The notes beneath the pieces were generated by a model. It saw nothing but the letters and a program-made list of their open reading frames with translations, searched no databases and was not told the origin of the DNA. The position numbers and the translations under genes were made by a program. From Bilophila wadsworthia ATCC 49260 (lineage in GTDB: Bacteria > Desulfobacterota > Desulfovibrionia > Desulfovibrionales > Desulfovibrionaceae): 64,000 bases of DNA. Below, in pieces: positions 33,225 through 40,969 of the stretch (positions are counted from its first letter, which is position 1; every line of letters begins with the position of its first letter). The stretch covers positions 3,341 to 67,340 of the forward strand of contig NZ_JNJP01000017.1 of the NCBI RefSeq assembly GCF_000701705.1, read 5' to 3'.

Positions 33225-33797
33225 CTAGCAACCGTATGGAGGAGGCGTGGGGTAGGAGACGAGCCCGCGTTCGGCGGGAAGGAAGCAAAGGGGCGTGCCG
33301 ATGGGCAGCGCCACCGGGGTGACGGAAATCTGCGGCAGGACAGGCGCTGAGACCAACGCGGCGGCATACCCCGACGAGTGCGGCAGGGGCTTGTCGGTGA
33401 CGCTCTTGGGCGTCCGGGCCGTCGTTTGGCTTATGTTGCCGTTGAGCGTTTCGGAAATGCTGGCGAAGAGGTTCCTTTCGGAACGGGCAAGCGCCGCGTC
33501 AAGCTGCCGCCAACCGCTGGACGCTTCAACAAGCGCCGAATCTTCGTCAACGGCATCGAAGCGCTGGAGCTGCGGGCCGATGTCATTGCCTTCCAGTTCG
33601 GAATGCTGAGCCTTGAAGACGTCCGCCGAAGGGGCCGCTTCAAGGAGGGCTTCGAACTGCCTGCTGACATCGTTGTCTATGTGCGCTTGCGCGGAAAAGG
33701 AGGAACACAGGAAAAGCCCGAAAGCAAAAAGCAGCGTCCCCAGCACGGAGCGGGAGAAGCTGGTCGTTGCGTCTTTGATGGGCTTTAGCGTATTCAT
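33225..33797 (-). CDS. Secreted hypothetical protein upstream of secDF
   Basis: About 190 residues with a signal peptide (LGTLLFAFGLFLCSSFSAQAH; cleavage likely after AQA). I recognise no domain in the mature part; it is helical and acidic in the middle (FEALLEAAPSADVFKAQHSE) and proline-rich at the end. It lies 186 bases upstream of secDF in the same direction. The start is taken at the internal ATG (MNTLKPIKDATTS) since the 12 preceding codons add nothing typical of a signal peptide. Confidence 0.6.
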   Translation of the reverse strand: MNTLKPIKDATTSFSRSVLGTLLFAFGLFLCSSFSAQAHIDNDVSRQFEALLEAAPSADVFKAQHSELEGNDIGPQLQRFDAVDEDSALVEASSGWRQLDAALARSERNLFASISETLNGNISQTTARTPKSVTDKPLPHSSGYAAALVSAPVLPQISVTPVALPIGTPLCFLPAERGLVSYPTPPPYGC

Positions 33798-33991
33798 GCC
33801 TTTACCCATAAAGCCGAATGGTAAGGATGTCAATAATACGCTATGGCCCTTTTCAGGGATATCTCATGCGAAATCAGAGGTTCGGGCTTGCCTGGGCGCT
33901 TGAGGATGGATACTATCATTTTCCCCGCACGGCATCCGTTTTGTGAAACCCTCCGTTCCCGCGGGGCCGAAAACCAGCGAAAGGACTCATT

Positions 33992-34240
33992 ATGTGTCTT
34001 GCCATCCCTGCGAAAGTCATTGAAAAGTCTGATGACGGCATGTTGAAGGCCACCGTGGGCAACGGGCCGACCTGCCTGACCGTTTCCGGCATTTTGCTGC
34101 CCGAGGAAGTGGAAATCGGGGACTATATCATTATCCATGCCGGATTCGCCATGCACAAGATGGAGAAGACCGAGGCCGAAGAGAGCCTGCGCCTTTTCCG
34201 CGAGCTGACCCAAGCCACCGGGCAGGAAGCGACCTTCTGA
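33992..34240 (+). CDS. hypC: [NiFe]-hydrogenase assembly chaperone HypC
   Basis: 82 residues starting MCLAIPAKV, the invariant HypC N-terminus with the Cys2 that binds iron. GDYIIIHAGFAMHKM is the family's second signature. HypC delivers Fe(CN)2CO with HypD to the hydrogenase large subunit in the cytoplasm. AAAGGA precedes the ATG. No hypD or hypE adjoins it here, but a hydrogenase maturation protease gene lies 14.5 kb away. Confidence 0.95.
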   Translation: MCLAIPAKVIEKSDDGMLKATVGNGPTCLTVSGILLPEEVEIGDYIIIHAGFAMHKMEKTEAEESLRLFRELTQATGQEATF

Positions 34241-34576
34241 TGTGAAGAATGTGGGGGAACACTCCGGATATAAAGAATATCCCTGCGCTCCTTCCCCAAA
34301 CCGCTACGCGGGCCGCGCCCATTTCCTTGCTTCTTAATGTTTTTGGCCCTGTTGTCAGATAGAGTGGGGCAGGGCAAATTTCTTGTGTTGCATAGCGTGA
34401 AGAAAAATCCCGGAGCGAAGGCTTCGGGATTTTTTTGTGGGAAAGGCTCCGTGTGGAAACGGAACGGTTGCAATCGGAAGCCTCGGGCTTTCTGCGGGGC
34501 GATGTCTGGCTGAAAGCGGCGCGGCTTCTCCGTTTGGATTGAGGGGGCAGAGTGCCCGTTCCCGTATCCGTGTGGC
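34241..34576. other. Intergenic region between hypC and dctM, terminator only
   Basis: 336 bases between convergent genes. A hairpin terminator is present at 34403-34434; otherwise I see only GC-rich sequence with no gene. Confidence 0.5.
34403..34434. terminator. Terminator between hypC and the dctPQM operon
   Basis: A 10-bp stem AAAAATCCCG / CGGGATTTTT with a 12-base loop. It has T- and A-runs on both sides and could stop both converging transcripts. Confidence 0.75.
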
Positions 34577-35857
34577 TCAATACATCATGCGCGGAAGGAA
34601 CAGCACGATGTCCGGGACGAAGACGCAGAGGATGATGACGCCCACGGTCACGAAGACGAAGGGCAGGGCGTTGTAGGAGATGTCCTCAAGCGTGGTGTCG
34701 GCGATGCCCGAGGCGATGAAGATGTTTTCGCCGAGGGGCGGCGTGGAGAACCCGACCCCGCAGCAGCAGACCAGCACCACGCCGAAGTGGATGGGGTCCA
34801 CGCCGAAGGCGGTCATGACCGGCAGGAGTACGGGAGTCGCCAGCAGGATGATCGCCAGCGTCTCCATGAACATCCCCAGAAAGAGCAGCAGGGCGATGAC
34901 GAACATCCAGATGACGGCGACGTCCGAGGTGAAGCCGAGGATGTGCTCCACAATCATGTCGGGTATCCGGTACTGGACGAGCAGCCGCTCGAACGCGTAG
35001 GCCGTGAACATGATGATCAGCACGCGCCCGGTCATCCATGAGGTGATCTGGAGCGAGTGCCGGATCCCCCCGAACGTCAGCTCGCGGTGGATGAACAGCC
35101 CGACGAAGATGGAGTAGAAGATGGCGACCACGGCGGCCTCGGTCGGCGTGAAGAACCCCCCGTAGATGCCGCCGAGGATGACGACCGGAGCCATGAGCGA
35201 CCAAAGCCCGTCCTTGAGCGCCTTGAGCAGCGAGTCCCCCGAGCCGCTTTGGAGATCTTCCGCCACGGGCATGTTCCGGCAGAGGAAGAGGTGCATGGCG
35301 GCGAGCCCCACCGCGATCATGATGCCGGGCATTACCCCGGCGAGGAACATTTTGGTGATGGATTGCTGCCCCGACACCGCATAGACGACCATCGGGATGC
35401 TCGGGGGGATGATGATGCCCACGCCCCCGGCGGTCGCCGCGGCCGCAGCCGCATAGCCCTTGCTGAATCCCCGCCGGATCATGGCCGGGATCATAAGCAT
35501 CCCCACGGCGGCGGTCGTCGCGGGGCCGGAGCCGGAAATCGCCCCGAAAAACACGCAGGCCAATGCGGTGGAGACGGCGAGCCCGCCGGGGATGGGGCCG
35601 ACGATGTTTTCCGCGATGGCGACAAGCCGCCGCGAAATGCCCGCGCATTCCATGAGCGCCCCGACGAGCATGAAGGCGGGCAAGGCCATGATGGGAAAGG
35701 AATTGACCGAGGTGAAGGCGATCTGCACCAGCGTGACGAGGTTCTGGTCCACCGTGTAGAGGGCGGCCATGGCCGCCACGCCGAGCGCCACGGTAATGGG
35801 GGACCCGAGCAGCATCAGCACCGCAAAGGTGGCAAAGAGGACTCCCGCCGGGCTCAT
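34577..35857 (-). CDS. dctM: TRAP transporter large permease DctM
   Basis: 426 residues, standard DctM length, with about twelve membrane helices and the conserved GAISGSGPATTAAVGMLMIPAM, GVGIIIPPSIPMVVYAV and GVGFSTPPLGENIFIASG motifs. The start overlaps the dctQ stop (ATGA). It forms the Na+-coupled channel of the importer whose DctP lies upstream. Its location beside the taurine genes points to a sulfonate (taurine or isethionate) substrate, which is inference. It differs from the fused QM permease at 5.8-7.7 kb. Confidence 0.93.
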   Translation of the reverse strand: MSPAGVLFATFAVLMLLGSPITVALGVAAMAALYTVDQNLVTLVQIAFTSVNSFPIMALPAFMLVGALMECAGISRRLVAIAENIVGPIPGGLAVSTALACVFFGAISGSGPATTAAVGMLMIPAMIRRGFSKGYAAAAAATAGGVGIIIPPSIPMVVYAVSGQQSITKMFLAGVMPGIMIAVGLAAMHLFLCRNMPVAEDLQSGSGDSLLKALKDGLWSLMAPVVILGGIYGGFFTPTEAAVVAIFYSIFVGLFIHRELTFGGIRHSLQITSWMTGRVLIIMFTAYAFERLLVQYRIPDMIVEHILGFTSDVAVIWMFVIALLLFLGMFMETLAIILLATPVLLPVMTAFGVDPIHFGVVLVCCCGVGFSTPPLGENIFIASGIADTTLEDISYNALPFVFVTVGVIILCVFVPDIVLFLPRMMY

Positions 35858-36399
35858 GGCTTCCCTCCGTCCACGAAGGCTTTCCGGGTTTCCTCGGTTT
35901 CAATCCTGTCGGGCGCGGTGAGCTCTTTTTTCAGGACGAATTTCATCACGTTGACTTGAATGATGCGGGCGGACATGAGCGTAAAGGCGATGGGGAAGAT
36001 GAAATAGATATAGGAGAGCTGCCAGTCGAGGGCGGGCGTGGCGTAGGGGAATTCCCGGAGTTCGCGGATCACGGTGAGGCTTTCCACGACCATGACGATG
36101 TTGAAGAACAGCCACACGCCGTCGCTGAGGAGCATACAGGCGTCGCCCACCCATTTGGGGAAGGGGCGGAACTGGATGGTGACCCGGTTGTGCGCGGCGA
36201 GGCGGGCCGCGTAGGAAGCCCCGAAAAAGACGAACCAGACAAAGGAATACCGCGCGAGTTCTTCCGTCCAATACAGGGGGTGCCCGAACTGGCGCAGGAA
36301 AATCTGCAAGAGCAGGATCAGCACGAAGAACGCAAGCAAAACCTGGCTGACGTATCCTTCAAAGTTGTCCAAAATCGCTAGAAGAACCTTCTTGAGCAT
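35854..36399 (-). CDS. dctQ: TRAP transporter small permease DctQ
   Basis: About 181 residues with four membrane helices and the family block PLYWTEELARYSFVWFVFFGASYAAR. The start was moved to MLKKVLLAILD because GGAGGGGG lies six bases before that ATG, while the longer frame adds a non-hydrophobic leader. It overlaps dctM by four bases and follows dctP by about 100 bases. Confidence 0.9.
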   Translation of the reverse strand: MLKKVLLAILDNFEGYVSQVLLAFFVLILLLQIFLRQFGHPLYWTEELARYSFVWFVFFGASYAARLAAHNRVTIQFRPFPKWVGDACMLLSDGVWLFFNIVMVVESLTVIRELREFPYATPALDWQLSYIYFIFPIAFTLMSARIIQVNVMKFVLKKELTAPDRIETEETRKAFVDGGKP

Positions 36400-36501
36400 G
36401 AAGTCCCCCTCCGGAGAGCGCCAGCGCGGCGCGTCGCCAGTGTAGGGTAGCACGCGGGAATAGACAACCTTATGAAGCCGCCTTCCCCCTGTGCGGAAAG
36501 C

Positions 36502-37509
36502 CTACTTCCAAGGTTTTTTCCCGATGGCGGAGAGGAAGGCGTTGATGGCGGCCCTGCCGCCCACGAACGTCTCCATTTCGGGCCAGACCTGCGAAATGGC
36601 GGCACTCCTCCAGTCGGCCTCGTCCTCGAGCTGGTCGATCTGCACGCCGGACTCGATGAGCCTCTGCCTCGCCCTCACACCTTCGACAAGCTGGAAGGCG
36701 AGGCAGTATTCCTGCGCGTCGCGCCCGGCGTCGGTGATGAGCGTCTGCATCTCAGGGGACATTTTCCTGAAGGCCCGCTGGCTCAGGATCATGGGCTGGA
36801 GCTGGTAGGTGTAGTGCACTTCGGTGATGTATTTCTGCACTTCGTTGAATTTACAGGCGAGGAAGGTGATGTAGCCGTAGCACTGCCCGTCGACCAAGCC
36901 CTGCTGGAGCGCGGTGAAGGTTTCCGCCCACGAGATCGGCACCGGATTCGCCCCCCATGCCTTATAACAGGCGAGCAGGATGGCGCTCTGCGGGACGCGG
37001 AACTTGAGCCCCTTGATGTCGTTCAGGTTTTTGATGGGCTTGCGGGAATTGGAAATGTAGCGGTAGTCGGTATAGGTCCAGCCGAGGATGCGGAAGCCAC
37101 CTTCCCGAATGGCGTACCCGTTGAGCAGGTCGTGGGCGGGGCCGGTGGTGGCCCGGACGACGTCGTACATGTCGTCAAAAAGGTAGGGCATGGTGAGGAT
37201 GCCGAGTTTCTTCACGAACGGGACCGTATTGGCGATGCCCACAACGGCGATGTCGAGATTCCCGGCGCGCACGTTCTGGATCATTTCCGTTTCGTCGCCG
37301 AGCTGGCCGGAGGGGAAGAGCTGGACTTCCACCTTGCCTTCGGACCGGGCTTCCACGACTTCCTTGAACCGGGTGCCGATGGCCCCCATCTCGGAATCGA
37401 TGGGATCGCCCATGCCCACTTTCAGGATGGTTTTCTCATAAGCGCGGGCGGGGAAGGGGCAGGTGAGAAGGGCAAGCGTCACCACGGCGGCAAGCAGGCT
37501 TTTGAGCAT
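36502..37509 (-). CDS. dctP: TRAP transporter substrate-binding protein DctP (taurine region)
   Basis: 335 residues with a signal peptide (LKSLLAAVVTLALLTCPFPARA). The DctP landmarks are GKVEVQLFPSGQLGDETEM, LKFRVPQSAILLACYKAWGANPVPISWAETFTALQQGLVDGQ, and the substrate-binding arginine in LKFRVP. AGAGGA precedes the ATG. It is the first gene of dctP-dctQ-dctM, directly downstream of the sigma-54 activator gene and some 2 kb from ald-tpa-sarD. It most likely binds a taurine-related sulfonate; the sequence alone cannot prove it. Confidence 0.92.
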   Translation of the reverse strand: MLKSLLAAVVTLALLTCPFPARAYEKTILKVGMGDPIDSEMGAIGTRFKEVVEARSEGKVEVQLFPSGQLGDETEMIQNVRAGNLDIAVVGIANTVPFVKKLGILTMPYLFDDMYDVVRATTGPAHDLLNGYAIREGGFRILGWTYTDYRYISNSRKPIKNLNDIKGLKFRVPQSAILLACYKAWGANPVPISWAETFTALQQGLVDGQCYGYITFLACKFNEVQKYITEVHYTYQLQPMILSQRAFRKMSPEMQTLITDAGRDAQEYCLAFQLVEGVRARQRLIESGVQIDQLEDEADWRSAAISQVWPEMETFVGGRAAINAFLSAIGKKPWK

Positions 37510-37571
37510 AGAATCCTCTCTCTTTCCATCTAGAGTCCCGTGACTGCGTGCAACCCCACACCTTATTTTGG

Positions 37572-37601
37572 GCTTTAGCGCACGAGGCTCGAAGGTGTCA
37601 A
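37572..37601 (-). promoter_or_regulatory. Candidate promoter of dctPQM
   Basis: Minus-strand TTGACA followed after 18 bases by TAAAGC. The -35 is perfect and the -10 weak (three of six), consistent with an activated promoter. No GG-N10-GC sigma-54 pattern was found in this gap. Confidence 0.35.
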
Positions 37602-37669
37602 CCTGGCCTCTTCGGTAAGCCCGGCAGCCCGATTTTCCTCCTATCAGCTTGTGGATACACTTGAAAAAA

Positions 37670-39418
37670 TTATTTGTGGGCGATTTCCACGAGGCCGATC
37701 TTGTACCGTTGCGCTTTCCTGACGATGGTGGACTGGCTGACTTTGAGCCGCCGGGCGGCCTTGTAGGTGCTGCCGGTTTCAGTGAGCGCGGTCATGATCA
37801 TGTTGCGCTCCAGTTCGGCGACGGCCTCGCGCATGGGCTGGCGGAAGGAGACGCTGCCCTGCGGGAGAGGCGACTGGGCCTGCATATATTGAGGGAGATC
37901 CTGCATGGTGATGGTCTCTTCTTCGCTCATGGTCGCCAGCGACTGCACAAGGGCGCGCAGCTCGCGGACGTTGCCCGGCCAGCGGTAGGTCAGGAAGCAG
38001 TTCAGCACTTGCGGATCGAAATTTTTTTGCAGTCCGCTTTTTTTGATGATCTCCTGCAAAAAATGCATGGCGAGGACCGGAATGTCGTCCGGCCGTTCCC
38101 GCAGGGGAGGGATTTCCACGGTCAGCACCCGGAGGCGGTAGAAGAGGTCTTCGCGGAACTGCCCGGAAGCAGCCATGTCGGCCAGCGGCTTGTTGGTGGC
38201 GGCGATGACCCGCACGTCCACGGTGATGGGCTTGGTCCCCCCAACCCTGTGGAAGGGGTGCCCGTCGAGCACTTGCAGCAGCTTGGCCTGCATGGGGAGG
38301 GGGAGCTCGCCGATTTCGTCGAGGAGGAGGGTCCCCTTGTGGGCCAGCTCAAACATGCCGGGCTTGCCGCTCTTGGCCGCGCCGGTGAAGGCGCCTTTTT
38401 CGTAGCCGAACAATTCGGATTCCATAAGCGACATGGGGATGGCCCCGCAGTTTACCGCGATGAACGGTTCGGCGCTGCGCTGGCCCATGTCGTGGATGGC
38501 CTTGGCCGTCAGCGTCTTTCCGGTTCCGGTTTCGCCGAGGATGAGGGTGATGGCTTCGGTGCGGGCGGCCTTGGAGGCTTCCTTGCGCAGGCGGCGCATG
38601 GGGGCGCTGTGTCCGACGAACCCGGCGTCCATTTCGGTTTCGAGGTTCTCAAGGCGCGCTTTGTAGGCGAGGGTTTCCATCTCCAGATCGGTGAGCTTGC
38701 GCTGGAGCGTCTCCAGTTCGGTCATGTCGCGGATGGAGGCGATGACCCGCCATACATTGCCCTTTTCGTCAAAAATGGGCGTGCTGGTGTTCAGGCAGCG
38801 CTTGCCGTTGGAATAGTCGTCGAACATGGTGACCGAGCGTTTTTCGATGAGCGCGCGCAGGGTGACGCAGGTTTCGAAGCGCCCCTTGTGCATGGGTTCG
38901 GTCACGTGCTTGCCGATGACTTCCTCGGCGCGCAGCCCGGCGATGCGTTCCATCGCCTTGTTGACGCGCAGGGTGATGCCGTCGGAGTCGATGACCCAGA
39001 TCCCGTCGTGGATGGAGTCGAGCAGGACCGTCAGCTCCTGCCAGGGCAGTTCGGCCACCCGGTTGATCTGATCGACCGGGATTTTCGACATTGTGATAAG
39101 ACGAACTTGTTCCCCGCCCGCGGAATCGTCAATGGAAACGCTTTTCCAGCGGATAATGTACATGGAACCCTCTTTGTGGTGGGCGATCAGCTCGCCTCCG
39201 TGGGGTTCGCTCAGGCTTTCTTCCACTTCATCAAATCCGCATCGTGTCAGGCGGGGCAAGAAAGGCTCGTCGTCCATCCGTCCGGGAGAAAGTTTGAGTA
39301 TTTCTCCTAACATGTTGTTTATAAAAATTAAATTCCATGTATCCCCGTGGCATATTCCGGCGGCGACGAGCTCATTTTGATGAAGAATGTGATCGCAAAA
39401 GGCGGGGTATGACGTCAT
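37670..39418 (-). CDS. PAS-domain sigma-54-dependent activator (Fis family)
   Basis: 582 residues. The N-terminal sensing region has two PAS-like segments; the second is LLDSIHDGIWVIDSDGITLRVNKAMERIAG. A coiled linker leads to the AAA+ domain with Walker A GETGTGKT, the sigma-54-contacting GAFTGA loop, Walker B GTLLLDEIGELP and the Arg-finger region YRLRVLTVEIPPLRERPDDI. A Fis-type HTH ends the protein (TYKAARRLKVSQSTIVRKAQRYKI). It is divergent from ald, whose promoter is sigma-54 type, so it is very likely the activator of the taurine genes. Confidence 0.93.
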   Translation of the reverse strand: MTSYPAFCDHILHQNELVAAGICHGDTWNLIFINNMLGEILKLSPGRMDDEPFLPRLTRCGFDEVEESLSEPHGGELIAHHKEGSMYIIRWKSVSIDDSAGGEQVRLITMSKIPVDQINRVAELPWQELTVLLDSIHDGIWVIDSDGITLRVNKAMERIAGLRAEEVIGKHVTEPMHKGRFETCVTLRALIEKRSVTMFDDYSNGKRCLNTSTPIFDEKGNVWRVIASIRDMTELETLQRKLTDLEMETLAYKARLENLETEMDAGFVGHSAPMRRLRKEASKAARTEAITLILGETGTGKTLTAKAIHDMGQRSAEPFIAVNCGAIPMSLMESELFGYEKGAFTGAAKSGKPGMFELAHKGTLLLDEIGELPLPMQAKLLQVLDGHPFHRVGGTKPITVDVRVIAATNKPLADMAASGQFREDLFYRLRVLTVEIPPLRERPDDIPVLAMHFLQEIIKKSGLQKNFDPQVLNCFLTYRWPGNVRELRALVQSLATMSEEETITMQDLPQYMQAQSPLPQGSVSFRQPMREAVAELERNMIMTALTETGSTYKAARRLKVSQSTIVRKAQRYKIGLVEIAHK

Positions 39419-39432
39419 GAAAGGACCTCTCT

Positions 39433-39509
39433 AATGCAACTATGCATCGTAATGCAAAATTGACTCGGACATTCCTGTGATTCGGCGGCAAATGATTCGA
39501 GACTGCATT
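39433..39509. promoter_or_regulatory. Candidate upstream activator sites (AATGCA repeats)
   Basis: AATGCAA at 39433-39439 and 39451-39457 (18 bases apart) flank ATGCAT at 39442-39447. A reversed copy, TGCATT, lies at 39504-39509. They sit 75-150 bases upstream of the sigma-54 promoter, a normal distance for enhancer binding, and right beside the activator's own start. Confidence 0.5.
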
Positions 39510-39582
39510 GAACCCGAAAAGATCTGAAAAGGACATTCTAAAAAACTATAACAAAAATCTCATGTTATGAACTTTGGGAAAA

Positions 39583-39598
39583 ATGGAACGCTAGTTGC
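39583..39598 (+). promoter_or_regulatory. Sigma-54 promoter of ald
   Basis: TGGAACG-CTAG-TTGCT matches the consensus TGGCACG-N4-TTGCW in all but one position, with GG and GC exactly ten bases apart. It lies about 80 bases before the ald ATG and faces ald. With the divergent GAFTGA-type activator this is strong evidence for sigma-54 control. Confidence 0.85.
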
Positions 39599-39675
39599 TA
39601 TAAAGAAGGCATGGAGTACAACCCCACCCTGAATTTCAAAACGTACTTCAACATACTGCTCTCGGAGGCACTCAA

Positions 39676-40809
39676 ATGCGTGTAGGTATCCCCACCGAAA
39701 TCAAAGTTCAGGAATTCCGTGTCGGCATCACTCCCGCTGGCGTTCATGCTCTTAAAGAAGCCGGTCACACCGTCCTCGTGCAGAAGGGCGCTGGCCTCGG
39801 CAGCATGATCACCGACGAAGAGTATGTCGCCGCCGGCGCTCAGATGGTTGCTACCGCCAAGGAATGCTGGGACTGCGACATGGTCGTGAAAGTGAAGGAA
39901 CCCCTGGCTCCTGAATACGACCTCTTCCATGAAGGCCTGATCCTCTACACCTACCTGCACCTCGCTCCGGAACCGGCCCTGACCAAGGCTCTTCTCGAAA
40001 AGAAGGTCATCGGCATCGCTTACGAAACCGTGCAGTTCGACAACGGCTTCCTGCCCCTGCTCGCTCCCATGTCTGAAGTCGCCGGCCGCATGGCCACCCA
40101 GGTGGGCGCTCAGATGCTGACCAAGATCGAAGGCGGCATGGGCCTCCTGATGGGCGGCACCGCTGGCGTGCAGGCCGCTCACGTCGTTATCCTCGGCGCC
40201 GGTACCGTGGGTCTCTCCGCCGCCAAGGTTGCCATGGGCATGGGCGCTCGCGTGACCATCCTTGACAGCAACCTCTTCCGCCTGCGCCAGATCGACGACC
40301 TCTTCGGCGGCCGCATCCAGACCCTGGCCTCCAACGCCTTCAACATCGCCGCCGCCACCAAGGACGCCGACCTCCTCGTGGGTTCCGTCCTCATCCCCGG
40401 CGCTCTGACCCCGAAACTGGTCACCGAAGCCATGGTGAAGACCATGAAGCCCGGTTCCGCCATCGTTGACGTCGCCATCGACCAGGGCGGCTGCATCGAA
40501 CCCACCGCCAAGCACGGCGCTACCTATCACGACAAGCCGACCTTCAAGTACCCCGTCAACGGCGGCGAAGTGGTCTGCTACTCCGTGGGCAACATGCCCG
40601 GCGCCGTGGCCCGTACCTCTACCTTCACCCTGACCAACGCCACCATGCCTTACATGGTCGACCTGGCCAACAAGGGCTGGAAGAAGGCTTGCCAGGACGA
40701 CAAGGCTCTGGCCCGCGGCATCAACACCTACGACGGCAAAGTGTACTTCAAGGGCGTTTCCGATGCTCTCGGTTACGAACTGCACTGCACCTGCGACATC
40801 CTGAAGTAA
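39676..40809 (+). CDS. ald: Alanine dehydrogenase
   Basis: 377 residues of the Ald/PNT family. The N-terminal substrate domain has MRVGIPTEIKVQEFRVGITP and the dinucleotide domain VVILGAGTVGLSAAKVAMGMGARVTILDSN. GGEVVCYSVGNMPGAVARTST completes the signature. It deaminates L-alanine to pyruvate, ammonia and NADH. In taurine-respiring Bilophila, Ald regenerates the pyruvate used by Tpa (established pathway). Codon use is strongly biased to C-ending codons, suggesting high expression. CGGAGG precedes the ATG. A terminator follows, so tpa has its own promoter or depends on readthrough. Confidence 0.96.
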   Translation: MRVGIPTEIKVQEFRVGITPAGVHALKEAGHTVLVQKGAGLGSMITDEEYVAAGAQMVATAKECWDCDMVVKVKEPLAPEYDLFHEGLILYTYLHLAPEPALTKALLEKKVIGIAYETVQFDNGFLPLLAPMSEVAGRMATQVGAQMLTKIEGGMGLLMGGTAGVQAAHVVILGAGTVGLSAAKVAMGMGARVTILDSNLFRLRQIDDLFGGRIQTLASNAFNIAAATKDADLLVGSVLIPGALTPKLVTEAMVKTMKPGSAIVDVAIDQGGCIEPTAKHGATYHDKPTFKYPVNGGEVVCYSVGNMPGAVARTSTFTLTNATMPYMVDLANKGWKKACQDDKALARGINTYDGKVYFKGVSDALGYELHCTCDILK

Positions 40810-40822
40810 GACGTGATTCATG

Positions 40823-40862
40823 ACTGGACCAGTCTCATGTCCGCATGAGACTGGCCAGTTTT
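40823..40862 (+). terminator. Terminator after ald
   Basis: A 16-bp stem with one bulged A (ACTGGACCAGTCTCATG / CATGAGACTGGCCAGT), loop TCCG, and a TTTTCC tail, just past the ald stop. Confidence 0.8.
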
Positions 40863-40969
40863 CCGGTCAAAGTCAAGGGTAAGGGTAGGAAGCGGCCCAT
40901 GTGCGCCAATTGGTTTTCGCCTTTAACCTTCCTGTGACAATAACATCATTATTTCATGAGGAATGCACC

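Noticed and set aside
37649..39310. 553-codon open frame antisense to the sigma-54 activator
   Set aside because: Shadow of a GC-rich gene; the minus strand contains Walker A, GAFTGA and Fis HTH motifs.
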